Below, piece after piece: positions 17,980 through 26,012 of a stretch of DNA of 64,000 nucleotides. Each line of letters begins with the position of its first letter. The stretch's first letter is position 1. Source of the stretch: Lewinella sp. W8. GTDB lineage: Bacteria; Bacteroidota; Bacteroidia; Chitinophagales; Saprospiraceae. The notes under the pieces were generated by a model. The model worked only from the letters and a program-made list of their open reading frames with translations, ran no database searches and was not told the origin of the DNA. The translations under genes and the position numbers were made by a program. The stretch lies in contig NZ_SNAQ03000020.1 in assembly GCF_004375085.3 (NCBI RefSeq), positions 62,001 to 126,000 of the forward strand. Direction: 5' to 3'.

Positions 17980-18167
17980 GCGATTTGTGTAATCCTTCTG
18001 CCTGATCATGATTTCTGGTACGATCGGATAAGTCACAACCCAGCGGGCCTTACGCCCCACTTTTCGGACTTAATGAATGGCCGGGGGCTAACCCGGCCGA
18101 GGTACACTCAGAACAACCTGGTGATTGGTTGAATGGGGGTGGTTTGCCATCCCGCAAGGTTGCAAAA
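17980..18167 (+). promoter_or_regulatory. long structured 5' leader, possible cis-acting RNA
   Basis: Between the promoter and the ATG are three simple hairpins in series: GGGC/GCCC (18045-18057), GGCCGGG/CCCGGCC with loop GGCTAA (18079-18098), and GGGGTGG/CCATCCC with loop TTTG (18136-18153, one wobble), which ends 14 bases before the ATG. I could not match it to a riboswitch family that I know. The structure is visible; regulation is inference. Confidence 0.4.
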
Positions 18168-18887
18168 ATGACTACTGTACTACATCAGCTGCTGGGCTTT
18201 GCCCTGCGCCACTGGCTGCGCTTATTGATTGTGGGGTGTGCCCTGATCCTCCTGACTAAAAAGCAGGTGAACTTTAACGTCCGCCTGGGCAGCCCGGATT
18301 CGGGCCCCGTACCTGAGAAAATGGCCCCGGCCTCGCTCAACGAGGAGCCCTCGGTTTTGACCGACGCGTCCCCCGAGGCATCGGGCGGCAGCTTACTGGA
18401 TCGCCTGAACGTCTTCGGCACGAAGGATGAGCTTGACCCCTACGAGTTACTGACCCGGACGGATGAACAGCAGATCGAGGCCTTTATCCGCCGGTTCAGC
18501 AACGTTGCCCAGGCCGAGCAGGGAAAGTTCGGCATTCCGGCGAGCGTGATCCTGGCGAATGCCCTGCTGCAAAGTCAGGCCGGAACGTCCGGTGTCGCCA
18601 CGGACTACGTCAACTACTTCCATTTGCCCTGCACCACGGATTGGCCCGGCACCCGCGCGCGCGCCCACAACCAGTGCTTCCGGCGCTACGAGACGGCCTG
18701 GACGAGTTTCCGGGACCATAGCCTCTACATTACCCAGGGAGATTTTGCCCGGATGCGGCAATTCGGCGAGACCGACTACCGCCGCTGGGCGGCGGGGCTG
18801 CAGGAACTCAAGTTTAACGATAACCCGAAGCTGGCCGAGCAACTGGTGCGGACCATCGATCGGTGGCAATTGTTTCGGTTCGACTAG
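18168..18887 (+). CDS. glucosaminidase-fold protein with altered catalytic residue
   Basis: The 239-residue product has an N-terminal membrane anchor (WLRLLIVGCALILL), a linker, and a glucosaminidase (FlgJ/Acm-like) domain from about residue 100: PASVILANALLQSQAG, then SFRDHSLYI, then a C-terminal NPKLAEQLVRTIDRWQLFRF. In active members the segment reads like LESGWG with a catalytic Glu; here Gln (about residue 135, codon CAA at 18570-18572) takes that place. So it may bind peptidoglycan without cutting it. ATG 18168 is chosen over TTG 18129, which would put a leader hairpin inside the coding region. Confidence 0.78.
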   Translation: MTTVLHQLLGFALRHWLRLLIVGCALILLTKKQVNFNVRLGSPDSGPVPEKMAPASLNEEPSVLTDASPEASGGSLLDRLNVFGTKDELDPYELLTRTDEQQIEAFIRRFSNVAQAEQGKFGIPASVILANALLQSQAGTSGVATDYVNYFHLPCTTDWPGTRARAHNQCFRRYETAWTSFRDHSLYITQGDFARMRQFGETDYRRWAAGLQELKFNDNPKLAEQLVRTIDRWQLFRFD

Positions 18888-18967
18888 GCGCAACATCAAT
18901 AACTTGCGTCAGCTGTCCGTCAACTAACCAGTAGGGATAAGGCATGCAGGGACATGTCGTGCAGGGA

Positions 18968-18999
18968 CAGCAGAGACAAGGCATGCCTTGTCTCTGCTG
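18968..18999. repeat. perfect 32-bp intergenic palindrome
   Basis: A 16-base arm beginning CAGCAGAGACAAGG is followed directly by its exact reverse complement, centred on GGCATGCC at 18980-18987. It sits between convergent genes and is preceded by degenerate partial copies (GCATGCAGGGACATG at 18943-18957). It resembles REP-like palindromes rather than a simple terminator, though it could also end transcription. Confidence 0.7.
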
Positions 19000-19055
19000 G
19001 GAAATCTAAAAAACGGCTGCGATTCCCAGGGAATCGCGCCAACCATATTTATTGA

Positions 19056-19457
19056 TTACTCCTCTTCGGCGCCGCTGAGCAGGTCATGCTCCCGCACGAA
19101 ATGATACCACTTCAGCAGCCGCTTGACGTCGCTGGCGTGCACCTGTTCCTGATCGTAATTGGGCAGTACGTCCGCCAGGTATTCAAAGAGTACGTCCTTG
19201 GAGGCATTGGCCGCCGGGGCGGGATTGTCCTCCGCCTGTTCGTCCATCCGCTGGAACAATTTACCCAGTGGCTCGGCTTCTCCGTCATCGGTGTACATGG
19301 CCATGCTTTCCAGGGGAGCAAACTGGTGCTTGCGGTGAGGGGCAAAGCGCCGCTTACCGTCACCAAGGTTTTCTACGATGAGGCCTCCCTTGCGTTCCGT
19401 CACTACTTGGTAGAGACCCGGCAATCCGGTTACGGCAATAATTTCACTCAATTTCAT
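19056..19457 (-). CDS. DUF5606 family protein
   Basis: This 133-residue acidic cytosolic protein begins MKLSEIIAVTGLPGLYQVV and contains GGLIVENL and a helical C-terminal half ending in EEE, matching a small uncharacterised Bacteroidota family (DUF5606). ATG 19457 is used; a TTG at 19466 is the only alternative. It lies 75 bases downstream of the E1 gene on the same strand, but a TAnnTTTG element in between suggests its own promoter. Its role is unknown. Confidence 0.8.
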   Translation of the reverse strand: MKLSEIIAVTGLPGLYQVVTERKGGLIVENLGDGKRRFAPHRKHQFAPLESMAMYTDDGEAEPLGKLFQRMDEQAEDNPAPAANASKDVLFEYLADVLPNYDQEQVHASDVKRLLKWYHFVREHDLLSGAEEE

Positions 19458-19477
19458 CGGGGACAAATTTTGGGCCG

Positions 19478-19485
19478 CAAAGGTA
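19478..19485 (-). promoter_or_regulatory. -7 element TACCTTTG before the DUF5606 gene
   Basis: On the minus strand the site reads TACCTTTG, 20 bases before the ATG at 19457. A matching -33 TTTG was not found at the usual spacing, so the call rests on the -7 box and position. Confidence 0.4.
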
Positions 19486-19532
19486 AGGGCCAGTTCACTT
19501 TTCCGTTCGGTAGATTTCCCGGAGGGGAATTT

Positions 19533-21527
19533 TTAGTATTCCAGCAGGGCTTGCATCACGGAAGGGAGGCGCTCTTTGGGCAAGTATTGTTCTTCCAGGC
19601 TGGCCGCGAAGGGGACGGGAGTGTCCAGGGAAGCGAGCCGTCGTACCGGAGCGTCCAGGTCTTCGAAGCAGTGTTCTCCGATCCAGGCGGCCAGCTCCCC
19701 GCCAAAGCCCCCGGTCAGACTGGCCTCGTGCAGCACCAGAACGCGATTGGTTTTGCGAACGGTTTCCCGGATGGCATCGTAGTCCAGGGGCGCCAGGCTG
19801 CGCAGGTCGAGCACTTCGACGTCCCAGCCTTCGGCTTCGGCTACCTCGGTGGCCCAGTGGACGCCCATACCGTAGGTGATCACGCTAAGCTCGTTGCCGG
19901 GGCGGGCCACCCGGGCCTTACCGATGGGCAGGAGGCGGTAATCCGTTGGCACCGGACCACTCAGGGACCGGTAGAGGGCCTTGTGTTCAAAGTAGAGTAC
20001 GGGGTTGTGGTCGTCCAGGGCCGTCAGGAGCAGGCCGTGCGCATCCTCGGGGGTGCTGGGGTACACGATCTTAAGGCCCGGAACGGAAGTAAACCAGGCC
20101 TCCATCGTCTGACTGTGGTAGGGACCGGCCCCCACGCCACCGCCCACGGGCAGGCGCACCGTCACGTCGGCGTGCTGCGCCCAACGGTAGTGCAGTTTGG
20201 CCAGATTGTTGACGATCTGGTTGAATCCGCAGGTGACGAAGTCGCCAAACTGCATCTCCACCATCGCCTTGCCGCCCGCAAGAGACAGCCCCAGTCCGGC
20301 CCCCACGATGGCACTTTCGCAAAGGGGCGTATTCCGGACGCGGCCTGCGCCAAATTCTTTCAAAAAGCCATCGGTGATCTTAAAGACGCCGCCGTAGTCC
20401 GCAATGTCCTGGCCCATCAGCACCAGGTCGTCGTGTCGTTGCATCCCCTGCCGCAGGGCCAGGGTGATGGCGTCGATGAAGCGGATCTCCTCGGTGGCCG
20501 TGGGAGCGGTTTCCACCGGGATGTCCGCGGGCGCAAAGACGTCCCGCAGTTCCTTTTCCTCGGAGGCGACCACGGGGGGCATTTCGGCGGCCAGCCGTAG
20601 TCCTTCTTCAATTTTTTTCTTCGCCGCGGCTTCTTTTTTCTTGCGGTCCGCCGCACTTAACAGTCCCTTGCTTTCCAGAAAGTCGCCGTAATTCTCCAGG
20701 GGGTCCCGGGCCTTCCAGGTGGCAATCAGCTCCTTGGGGACGTACTTCACCCCGCTGGCTTCTTCGTGCCCGCGCACCCGGAAGGTGTTGCATTCCAGGA
20801 GTACCGGTTCGGGGTTTTCCCGGAGTTCCCGGGCCAGGGTGCTCACGGTTTCGAAAACCTCCAGCACATTGTTGCCATCAATGGTCAGGGAGCGCATCCC
20901 GTAGCCCACTCCCCGGTCCGATAGTTGTTCGCAGCGGTACTGCTCGCGCACGGGCGTAGAGAGCCCGTAGCCGTTGTTTTCGACCACGAAAATGACCGGT
21001 AACTGCCATACGGCGGCCACGTTCAGGGCTTCGTGGAAGTCCCCTTCGCTGGTGCCTCCGTCTCCGGTGAAGGCCAGGCTGACCTTTTGCTCACCCATCA
21101 GTTTGTGCCGCAGGGCTACGCCGGCGGCCAGGGCCAGCTGGGGCCCCAGGTGAGAGATCATGCCTACGATCTTGTGTTCCATGCTGCCAAAGTGGAAGCT
21201 ACGGTCGCGGCCCTGCGTAAACCCGCCGGGTTTACCCTGCCACTGGGCGAAGAGTCGTTCCAGGGGGACTTCACGGGTGGTGAATACCCCGAGGTTCCGG
21301 TGCATCGTGAACAGGAATTCATCGGGGTGCAGGGCGGCGGCGCAACCGACGCCAATCGCCTCCTGGCCGATGCCGGAAAACCACTTGCTGATGACTCCCT
21401 GCCGCAACTGCTTGAGCATCTTTTCCTCAATCATTCGGGGCAGTAACAACTGGTCGTAAAGGGTAATCAGTTGTTCGTCGTCAAGTCCGGATTGGTCAAA
21501 TTGAATTGGTGGTAAACTCGCGGTCAT
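19533..21527 (-). CDS. 2-oxoacid dehydrogenase E1, fused alpha and beta subunits
   Basis: The 664-residue protein joins an E1 alpha part (residues 1 to about 325, with the thiamine diphosphate motif GDGGTSEGDFHEAL ... ENNGYG and the loop RVRGHEE) to an E1 beta part (about 345-664, with NTPLCESAIVGAGLG and VEMQFGDFVTCGFNQIVNN). It should decarboxylate branched-chain 2-oxoacids, or possibly pyruvate, and pass the acyl group to a lipoyl E2 encoded elsewhere. A Lys/Glu-rich linker near residue 300 joins the halves. The start at 21527 is chosen because codons upstream lie in the divergent gene. Such fusions are usual in Bacteroidota. Confidence 0.92.
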   Translation of the reverse strand: MTASLPPIQFDQSGLDDEQLITLYDQLLLPRMIEEKMLKQLRQGVISKWFSGIGQEAIGVGCAAALHPDEFLFTMHRNLGVFTTREVPLERLFAQWQGKPGGFTQGRDRSFHFGSMEHKIVGMISHLGPQLALAAGVALRHKLMGEQKVSLAFTGDGGTSEGDFHEALNVAAVWQLPVIFVVENNGYGLSTPVREQYRCEQLSDRGVGYGMRSLTIDGNNVLEVFETVSTLARELRENPEPVLLECNTFRVRGHEEASGVKYVPKELIATWKARDPLENYGDFLESKGLLSAADRKKKEAAAKKKIEEGLRLAAEMPPVVASEEKELRDVFAPADIPVETAPTATEEIRFIDAITLALRQGMQRHDDLVLMGQDIADYGGVFKITDGFLKEFGAGRVRNTPLCESAIVGAGLGLSLAGGKAMVEMQFGDFVTCGFNQIVNNLAKLHYRWAQHADVTVRLPVGGGVGAGPYHSQTMEAWFTSVPGLKIVYPSTPEDAHGLLLTALDDHNPVLYFEHKALYRSLSGPVPTDYRLLPIGKARVARPGNELSVITYGMGVHWATEVAEAEGWDVEVLDLRSLAPLDYDAIRETVRKTNRVLVLHEASLTGGFGGELAAWIGEHCFEDLDAPVRRLASLDTPVPFAASLEEQYLPKERLPSVMQALLEY

Positions 21528-21596
21528 AAGCGGTGGTGGTTTGGGCGGCGTAAAAGTACGATCTTTGGTGCTCCGCAAAAACATAACGTATCCAAC

Positions 21597-22460
21597 ATGC
21601 GCTTTCCTCTTTTCGCCCTGCTCCTTTTCTGTGCTCCCGTACTGTTCGCGCAGCAGGGACCCGAATCTACCATCAAGGCCATCTTTGACCACATGCGGGC
21701 GGCGGATACCACCGGCATGTCCGTCTACTTCCATCCCGAGGCGACGCTGCATTCGGTGGTGACCCGACCCGACGGCAGTACGGCGGTATCTACGGGAAGT
21801 ATCGCCCGGTGGATGCAGGGAATTGCGGGCGCAAGCGCAGGTGCCCTGGACGAGCAGTTGCACTACACCGAACTCCGCGTCGATGGTCATTTAGCCACGG
21901 CCTGGACACCCTACGTATTCGTTTACAATCAAGCCGTGCACCACTGTGGAACCAACGCCTTCCAGCTGGTCAAAGATGGCCCGGAGGGCCAGTGGCGCAT
22001 TTTGCACATCACCGACACCCGCAAGGATTCTCCCTGTGAGCCGGTGGCAACGGAAACTCCCCGCGCGGCCATCGACGCCTTCGCCGATGCCTGGCACCGG
22101 GCGGCCGCCGAAGCCGACAGCACCACCTTTTTCGACGCCATGGCGGAAGATGCCGTATACATCGGTACCGACGCCGGAGAGCACTGGACCAAAGAGGAGT
22201 TCCTGGCCTTTGCGGCACCTTACTTCGCCAGGGGAAAAGCCTGGGCCTTCGAGGCCACGGAGCGCCATATCTTTTATGACGAAAATGCCCAGACGGCCTA
22301 CTGGGATGAGCTGCTCGATACCTGGATGGGGGCCTGCCGGGGCACGGCGGTGCTCCGCCGTCGGGCGGACAATAAAGGCTGGGAAATCGCCCACTACACC
22401 CTGAGCGTAACGGTGCCCAACGAGAAGATCCAGGGCTTCATCGAACTGACCAAAGAGTAA
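21597..22460 (+). CDS. exported protein with two SnoaL/NTF2-like domains
   Basis: The 287-residue product has a signal peptide (MRFPLFALLLFCAPVLFAQ) and two NTF2-like cone domains in tandem: about residues 22-145 (IKAIFDHMRAADTTGM, ending WRILHITDTR) and about 155-280 (DAFADAWHRAAAEADSTTF, ending GWEIAHYTLS). Each half shows the typical opening helix and closing W-I-x-H strand. It is probably periplasmic or lipid-facing; no catalytic role can be assigned. Its stop overlaps the ATG of the M20 hydrolase by one base, so they are co-transcribed. Confidence 0.8.
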   Translation: MRFPLFALLLFCAPVLFAQQGPESTIKAIFDHMRAADTTGMSVYFHPEATLHSVVTRPDGSTAVSTGSIARWMQGIAGASAGALDEQLHYTELRVDGHLATAWTPYVFVYNQAVHHCGTNAFQLVKDGPEGQWRILHITDTRKDSPCEPVATETPRAAIDAFADAWHRAAAEADSTTFFDAMAEDAVYIGTDAGEHWTKEEFLAFAAPYFARGKAWAFEATERHIFYDENAQTAYWDELLDTWMGACRGTAVLRRRADNKGWEIAHYTLSVTVPNEKIQGFIELTKE

Positions 22461-23530
22461 TGCTTGCCGACGAAATTTACCTTGACCTCCTCTCCCGCCT
22501 GATCGCCACGCCGTCCCTGAGCCGCGAAGAAAACCAAACGGCGGATCTACTGGAGGGATTTTTCCACCAGCGGGGCCTGGCCCCGAACCGCAGCGGCCAC
22601 AACGTCTGGTTGCGGGCCCGCAACTGGCGGGAGGGACGCCCGGTGATTTTGCTGAACAGCCACCACGACACCGTAAAACCTGCCGCCGGGTACACGCGAG
22701 ATCCCTTCACGCCGGCCGTAGAAGACGGCAAGCTGTATGGGTTGGGGAGCAACGATGCTGGCGGAGCATTGGTTTCCCTGATCAGCACCTTCGTGGAGCT
22801 GGAAAGCCATCCCGATCTGGACTGTAACCTCATTGTGGCAGCTACGGCCGAAGAAGAAATCAGTGGGCCTAACGGCATCGCTTCCCTCCTTCCGGAGCTG
22901 GGACACATTGATGCGGCCATCGTTGGTGAACCGACCTTACTGGACCTGGCGATCGCCGAACGCGGTCTGGTGGTCATCGACGGAGAAACGCGGGGAAAGA
23001 GCGGGCATGCGGCCAGAAAGGAAGGCGTCAATGCCCTCTATCTGGCGACGGAGGACATCTTGGCCATCCGGGACCACGTCTTCACGCGCCCCAGTTCCCT
23101 TTTGGGGCCTACTTCCGCTGCCGTGACGGTAATCCACTCGGGGACCCAACACAACGTGGTGCCCGACCGCTGCCAGTTCGTGGTGGACCTGAGGGTCAAC
23201 GAAGCCTACACCAACGCCGAGGCGGTAGCCGAGTTGCAGTCCGTGTGCCGGCACGCCACCCTGACGCCCCGCAGCCTGCGGCTGCAATCCAGCAGCATCC
23301 CCGAAGATCATCCATTGGTGACCGCGGGCATGGAAGTCCGTCCGAAGGCCAGTTGCTACGGTTCACCCACCCTGAGCGACCAGGCACTAATGCCGTTTCC
23401 CACCCTGAAGTTAGGTCCGGGCGACAGCGCCCGGAGCCATACGGCGGATGAGTTCATTTTCGTGGAGGAGATTAGCGCAGCCCGCAAAATGTACGTTGAC
23501 CTTTTGTTGTCTGCCTACGGGAAACAGTAG
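22460..23530 (+). CDS. M20-family metallohydrolase, acetylornithine deacetylase-like
   Basis: The 356-residue zinc hydrolase has metal and catalytic motifs of the ArgE/DapE/ACY1 family: NSHHDTVKP near residue 68, LGSNDAGGAL near 98, the Glu pair in AATAEEEISG near 131, GEPT near 155, and SHTADEFI near the C-terminus. A dimerisation lid lies at about 170-275. The closest role by length and motifs is deacetylation of N-acetyl (or N-succinyl) ornithine in arginine synthesis, but no arginine genes are adjacent, so a related amidohydrolase is possible. It overlaps the preceding gene by one base. Confidence 0.82.
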   Translation: MLADEIYLDLLSRLIATPSLSREENQTADLLEGFFHQRGLAPNRSGHNVWLRARNWREGRPVILLNSHHDTVKPAAGYTRDPFTPAVEDGKLYGLGSNDAGGALVSLISTFVELESHPDLDCNLIVAATAEEEISGPNGIASLLPELGHIDAAIVGEPTLLDLAIAERGLVVIDGETRGKSGHAARKEGVNALYLATEDILAIRDHVFTRPSSLLGPTSAAVTVIHSGTQHNVVPDRCQFVVDLRVNEAYTNAEAVAELQSVCRHATLTPRSLRLQSSSIPEDHPLVTAGMEVRPKASCYGSPTLSDQALMPFPTLKLGPGDSARSHTADEFIFVEEISAARKMYVDLLLSAYGKQ

Positions 23531-23548
23531 CCGTGAGGAATTATTATC

Positions 23549-23556
23549 TACCTTTG
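23549..23556 (+). promoter_or_regulatory. -7 element TACCTTTG before the Na/Ca exchanger
   Basis: TACCTTTG lies 31 bases before the ATG at 23588. No TTTG is found at the expected -33 distance. The site fits the Bacteroidota -7 consensus. Confidence 0.4.
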
Positions 23557-23587
23557 CGCCCCGCCCATCCAGCGGATATTTGACCTT

Positions 23588-24517
23588 ATGGAGTTATTCA
23601 TTCAGATCGGGATTTTTGTCGTCGGCATTGTTGCCCTGCTGTGGGCAAGTGATCGTTTTGTGGAAGCCGCCGAACGCATCGGACTGTCGTTAGGAATTTC
23701 TCCCTTCATCATCGGGGTCACCATTGTGGCCTTCGGTACCAGCCTCCCGGAACTGGCCACCAGCATCAGTGCCGTCCTGAAGGGGACCTCCGGAATCGTC
23801 GTGGGTAACGTGGTGGGGTCCAACATCACCAACATTGCGCTGGTCCTGGGGCTCACGGCGGTAGTAGTAAAGAACATTGACCTCGAGTACAACCTCTGGC
23901 ACATCGACATTCCCTTTTTGTGGGCGAGTGCCTTCCTGCTGTACTTCGCCGTGTTTGACGGTAAGGTGACCATCTTCGAGGCCGTGATTTTCCTGGGGGG
24001 GATCGCCATTTTCCTGGGTTACAGCCTTAAAGACCAGGAGCGACCGGATAAGGAAGACCGACCGCGGGCGAGCTGGAAGGATTACCTCCTGCTGGTTTTT
24101 GCCGGAGGACTGGTCAGCTTTTCGGCGACCTACATCATCGACGCCATCATCAAGATCAGCGCAATGCTGAACGTGGCGCCTACCGTCATCGCCCTATCGG
24201 CGGTGGCCATCGGTACGAGTTTACCCGAGGTTGCCGTTAGCCTGGCTGCGGCCAGGCGGGGTAAGGCCTCCATTGCCGTGGGCAATGCCCTGGGGTCCAA
24301 TATCTTCAACACCTTCGTGGTCATGGCCATCCCCCGGTTTTTCGGGCCACTGGAAATCCCCGAAGACGTCATCTCCACCTACCTGCCACTGATGATCGTG
24401 ATGACCATTCTCCTGGGCGTCATGAGCAACAACCGGAAGATTACCCGCTGGGAAGGTTTAGCGCTGTTGCTCTTCTATTGCTGGTACTTCGGGGCCATTG
24501 TGGAGAACCCGACCTGA
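23588..24517 (+). CDS. calcium/sodium antiporter, CaCA family
   Basis: The 309-residue inner-membrane protein has about ten hydrophobic segments and two inverted alpha repeats, seen as FGTSLPELATSISA (about 50) and IGTSLPEVAVSLAA (about 210), each followed by GNVVGSNITN or GNALGSNIFN. This is the ion-binding signature of the YrbG/NCX family. It probably exchanges Ca2+ for Na+ or H+. A separate promoter-like site lies upstream. The length is that of the family. Confidence 0.93.
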   Translation: MELFIQIGIFVVGIVALLWASDRFVEAAERIGLSLGISPFIIGVTIVAFGTSLPELATSISAVLKGTSGIVVGNVVGSNITNIALVLGLTAVVVKNIDLEYNLWHIDIPFLWASAFLLYFAVFDGKVTIFEAVIFLGGIAIFLGYSLKDQERPDKEDRPRASWKDYLLLVFAGGLVSFSATYIIDAIIKISAMLNVAPTVIALSAVAIGTSLPEVAVSLAAARRGKASIAVGNALGSNIFNTFVVMAIPRFFGPLEIPEDVISTYLPLMIVMTILLGVMSNNRKITRWEGLALLLFYCWYFGAIVENPT

Positions 24518-24564
24518 CGTAAGCAGTGGGTAATTTATCCTTCATCCTCGGTCCGGAAATCGCT

Positions 24565-24650
24565 GCCGGAACCAGTGCGGTAATTCATGCTGGAAAATGA
24601 TTTTGATCATCCGGTGACAACTGGATGGCAGGGGGCACTGGTTTTCCGGC
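24565..24650. repeat. imperfect inverted repeat in the hemA upstream region
   Basis: GCCGGAACCAGTGC (24565-24578) is nearly the reverse complement of GCACTGGTTTTCCGGC (24635-24650). The 56-base loop makes it a weak structural candidate. It may be a 3' structure of the exchanger transcript. Confidence 0.35.
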
Positions 24651-24735
24651 GAATCACGGCTGATGGGCGAGTAATTTAGATTAATTCTAAGGGGCTTTAT
24701 ACAGCTATATGACAGAACTTACTCGCCCCACCGTT

Positions 24736-24743
24736 TACCTTTG
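24736..24743 (+). promoter_or_regulatory. -7 element TACCTTTG before hemA
   Basis: TACCTTTG lies 21 bases before the ATG at 24765, so the leader would be very short. No clear -33 TTTG is seen. Confidence 0.45.
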
Positions 24744-24764
24744 CGGTACGCTTTTACCACCTTT

Positions 24765-25982
24765 ATGTTACAGCACGTCCACATTCTAACCCTCACGCAT
24801 CGTCACGCCAAGCTCAAGGCTATCGGAGAGATTGTATCTGCCTTTGAAGGCGATGGCAAGCTGGAGGAACGTCTTGGTAGCCTACGGAACCAGGGACTCG
24901 TTCAGGAGATCCTGTACCTGGCTACCTGTAACCGCATCATGTTGCTGTTTACTACGGACCTGGAAGTGGACCACACCTTCCGTCAGCAATTGCTGAACGG
25001 TAATGGCCCCGCCGGGGCACTGGCGGAACTGCAGCACCTCCAGGGAATGCACGCCATTTACCACCTGTTTGAAGTAGGTGCTTCCATTGACTCGCTGGTG
25101 GTGGGAGAGCGGCAAATCCTCGGTCAAATCCGGGAGGCCTACGACCGCTGTTGGGGCTGGGGCCTGATCGGTGACGACCTGCGCATCGTGCTGGACCGTA
25201 CGGTACTGGCCGCCAAGGACGTTTACAACAACACCAAGATTGGCGAAAAATCCGTTTCGGTGGTTTCGCTGGCCATGCAGCAACTGCGTAAGCACCGTCC
25301 CGCCCAGGATGCCCGCATCCTGATGATTGGCGCCGGACAGACCAACCTGCTGGTCACCAAGTTCCTCAAGAAGCAGGGGCACACCAATCTGACCGTATTC
25401 AACCGGACCAAAGAACGTGCCGAGCAACTGGTAAAGGGTTTTGAAGACGGCCGTGCCCTGGCCCTCCACAATCTGGAAAACTACGAAGCCGGTTTTGACG
25501 TGCTCATCGTTTGTACCGGCTCCGCGGAGCCCATCCTGACGCCGGAATTGTTCCACTGGCTCCTGGCCGGAGAGGACGCAAACAGTAAGGTCGTCATCGA
25601 CCTCGGCGTTCCCCACGACGTGGCCGAATCTACGGTGGGACATTATCCTTTTCACTACATCGGCATTGAGCAACTCCGGGCCCTGGCCGAAGAGAATATG
25701 GCCTTCCGCCGGGAGGAAGTCAAGCGTGCCCATGCCGTGTTACACCAACACCTGGAAGAGATTGAGGTGAACTACCGCCAGCGACTGCTGGAACGCGCCA
25801 TGTCTCACCTGCCCGAGCAAATCAAAAGTGTACGGCACACCGCCGTGAACCAGATTTTTGCCAAGGAGCTGCACAAACTTGACCCCGAAGCCCGCGATCT
25901 CGTGGAACGGATGATGACCTACATGGAGAAACGCTGCATTGGTATTCCCATGAAGGCTGCCCGGGAAGCAATGCTCAGCTAA
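24765..25982 (+). CDS. hemA: glutamyl-tRNA reductase
   Basis: This 405-residue enzyme reduces glutamyl-tRNA(Glu) to glutamate-1-semialdehyde, the entry step of C5 haem synthesis. The catalytic cysteine is in YLATCNRI (Cys55); substrate-binding VVGERQILGQIREAY follows near residue 115; the NADPH domain begins at ILMIGAGQTNLL near 185; a C-terminal helical dimerisation domain closes the protein. The family's usual THR near the N-terminus is present as LTLTHRHA. ATG 24765 is chosen over a TTG at 24741 that belongs to the -7 element. Confidence 0.95.
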   Translation: MLQHVHILTLTHRHAKLKAIGEIVSAFEGDGKLEERLGSLRNQGLVQEILYLATCNRIMLLFTTDLEVDHTFRQQLLNGNGPAGALAELQHLQGMHAIYHLFEVGASIDSLVVGERQILGQIREAYDRCWGWGLIGDDLRIVLDRTVLAAKDVYNNTKIGEKSVSVVSLAMQQLRKHRPAQDARILMIGAGQTNLLVTKFLKKQGHTNLTVFNRTKERAEQLVKGFEDGRALALHNLENYEAGFDVLIVCTGSAEPILTPELFHWLLAGEDANSKVVIDLGVPHDVAESTVGHYPFHYIGIEQLRALAEENMAFRREEVKRAHAVLHQHLEEIEVNYRQRLLERAMSHLPEQIKSVRHTAVNQIFAKELHKLDPEARDLVERMMTYMEKRCIGIPMKAAREAMLS

Positions 25983-26012
25983 CGTAAGTTTTCGGTATGG
26001 GGCCTGGACCAA

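Noticed and set aside
18131-18167. Upstream TTG start for the glucosaminidase-like gene
   Set aside because: Using TTG 18129 would place the third leader hairpin inside the coding sequence and add residues without signal-peptide character.
19086-20600. A 504-codon open frame on the plus strand
   Set aside because: It is antisense to the DUF5606 and E1 genes, crosses their boundary and shows no domain.
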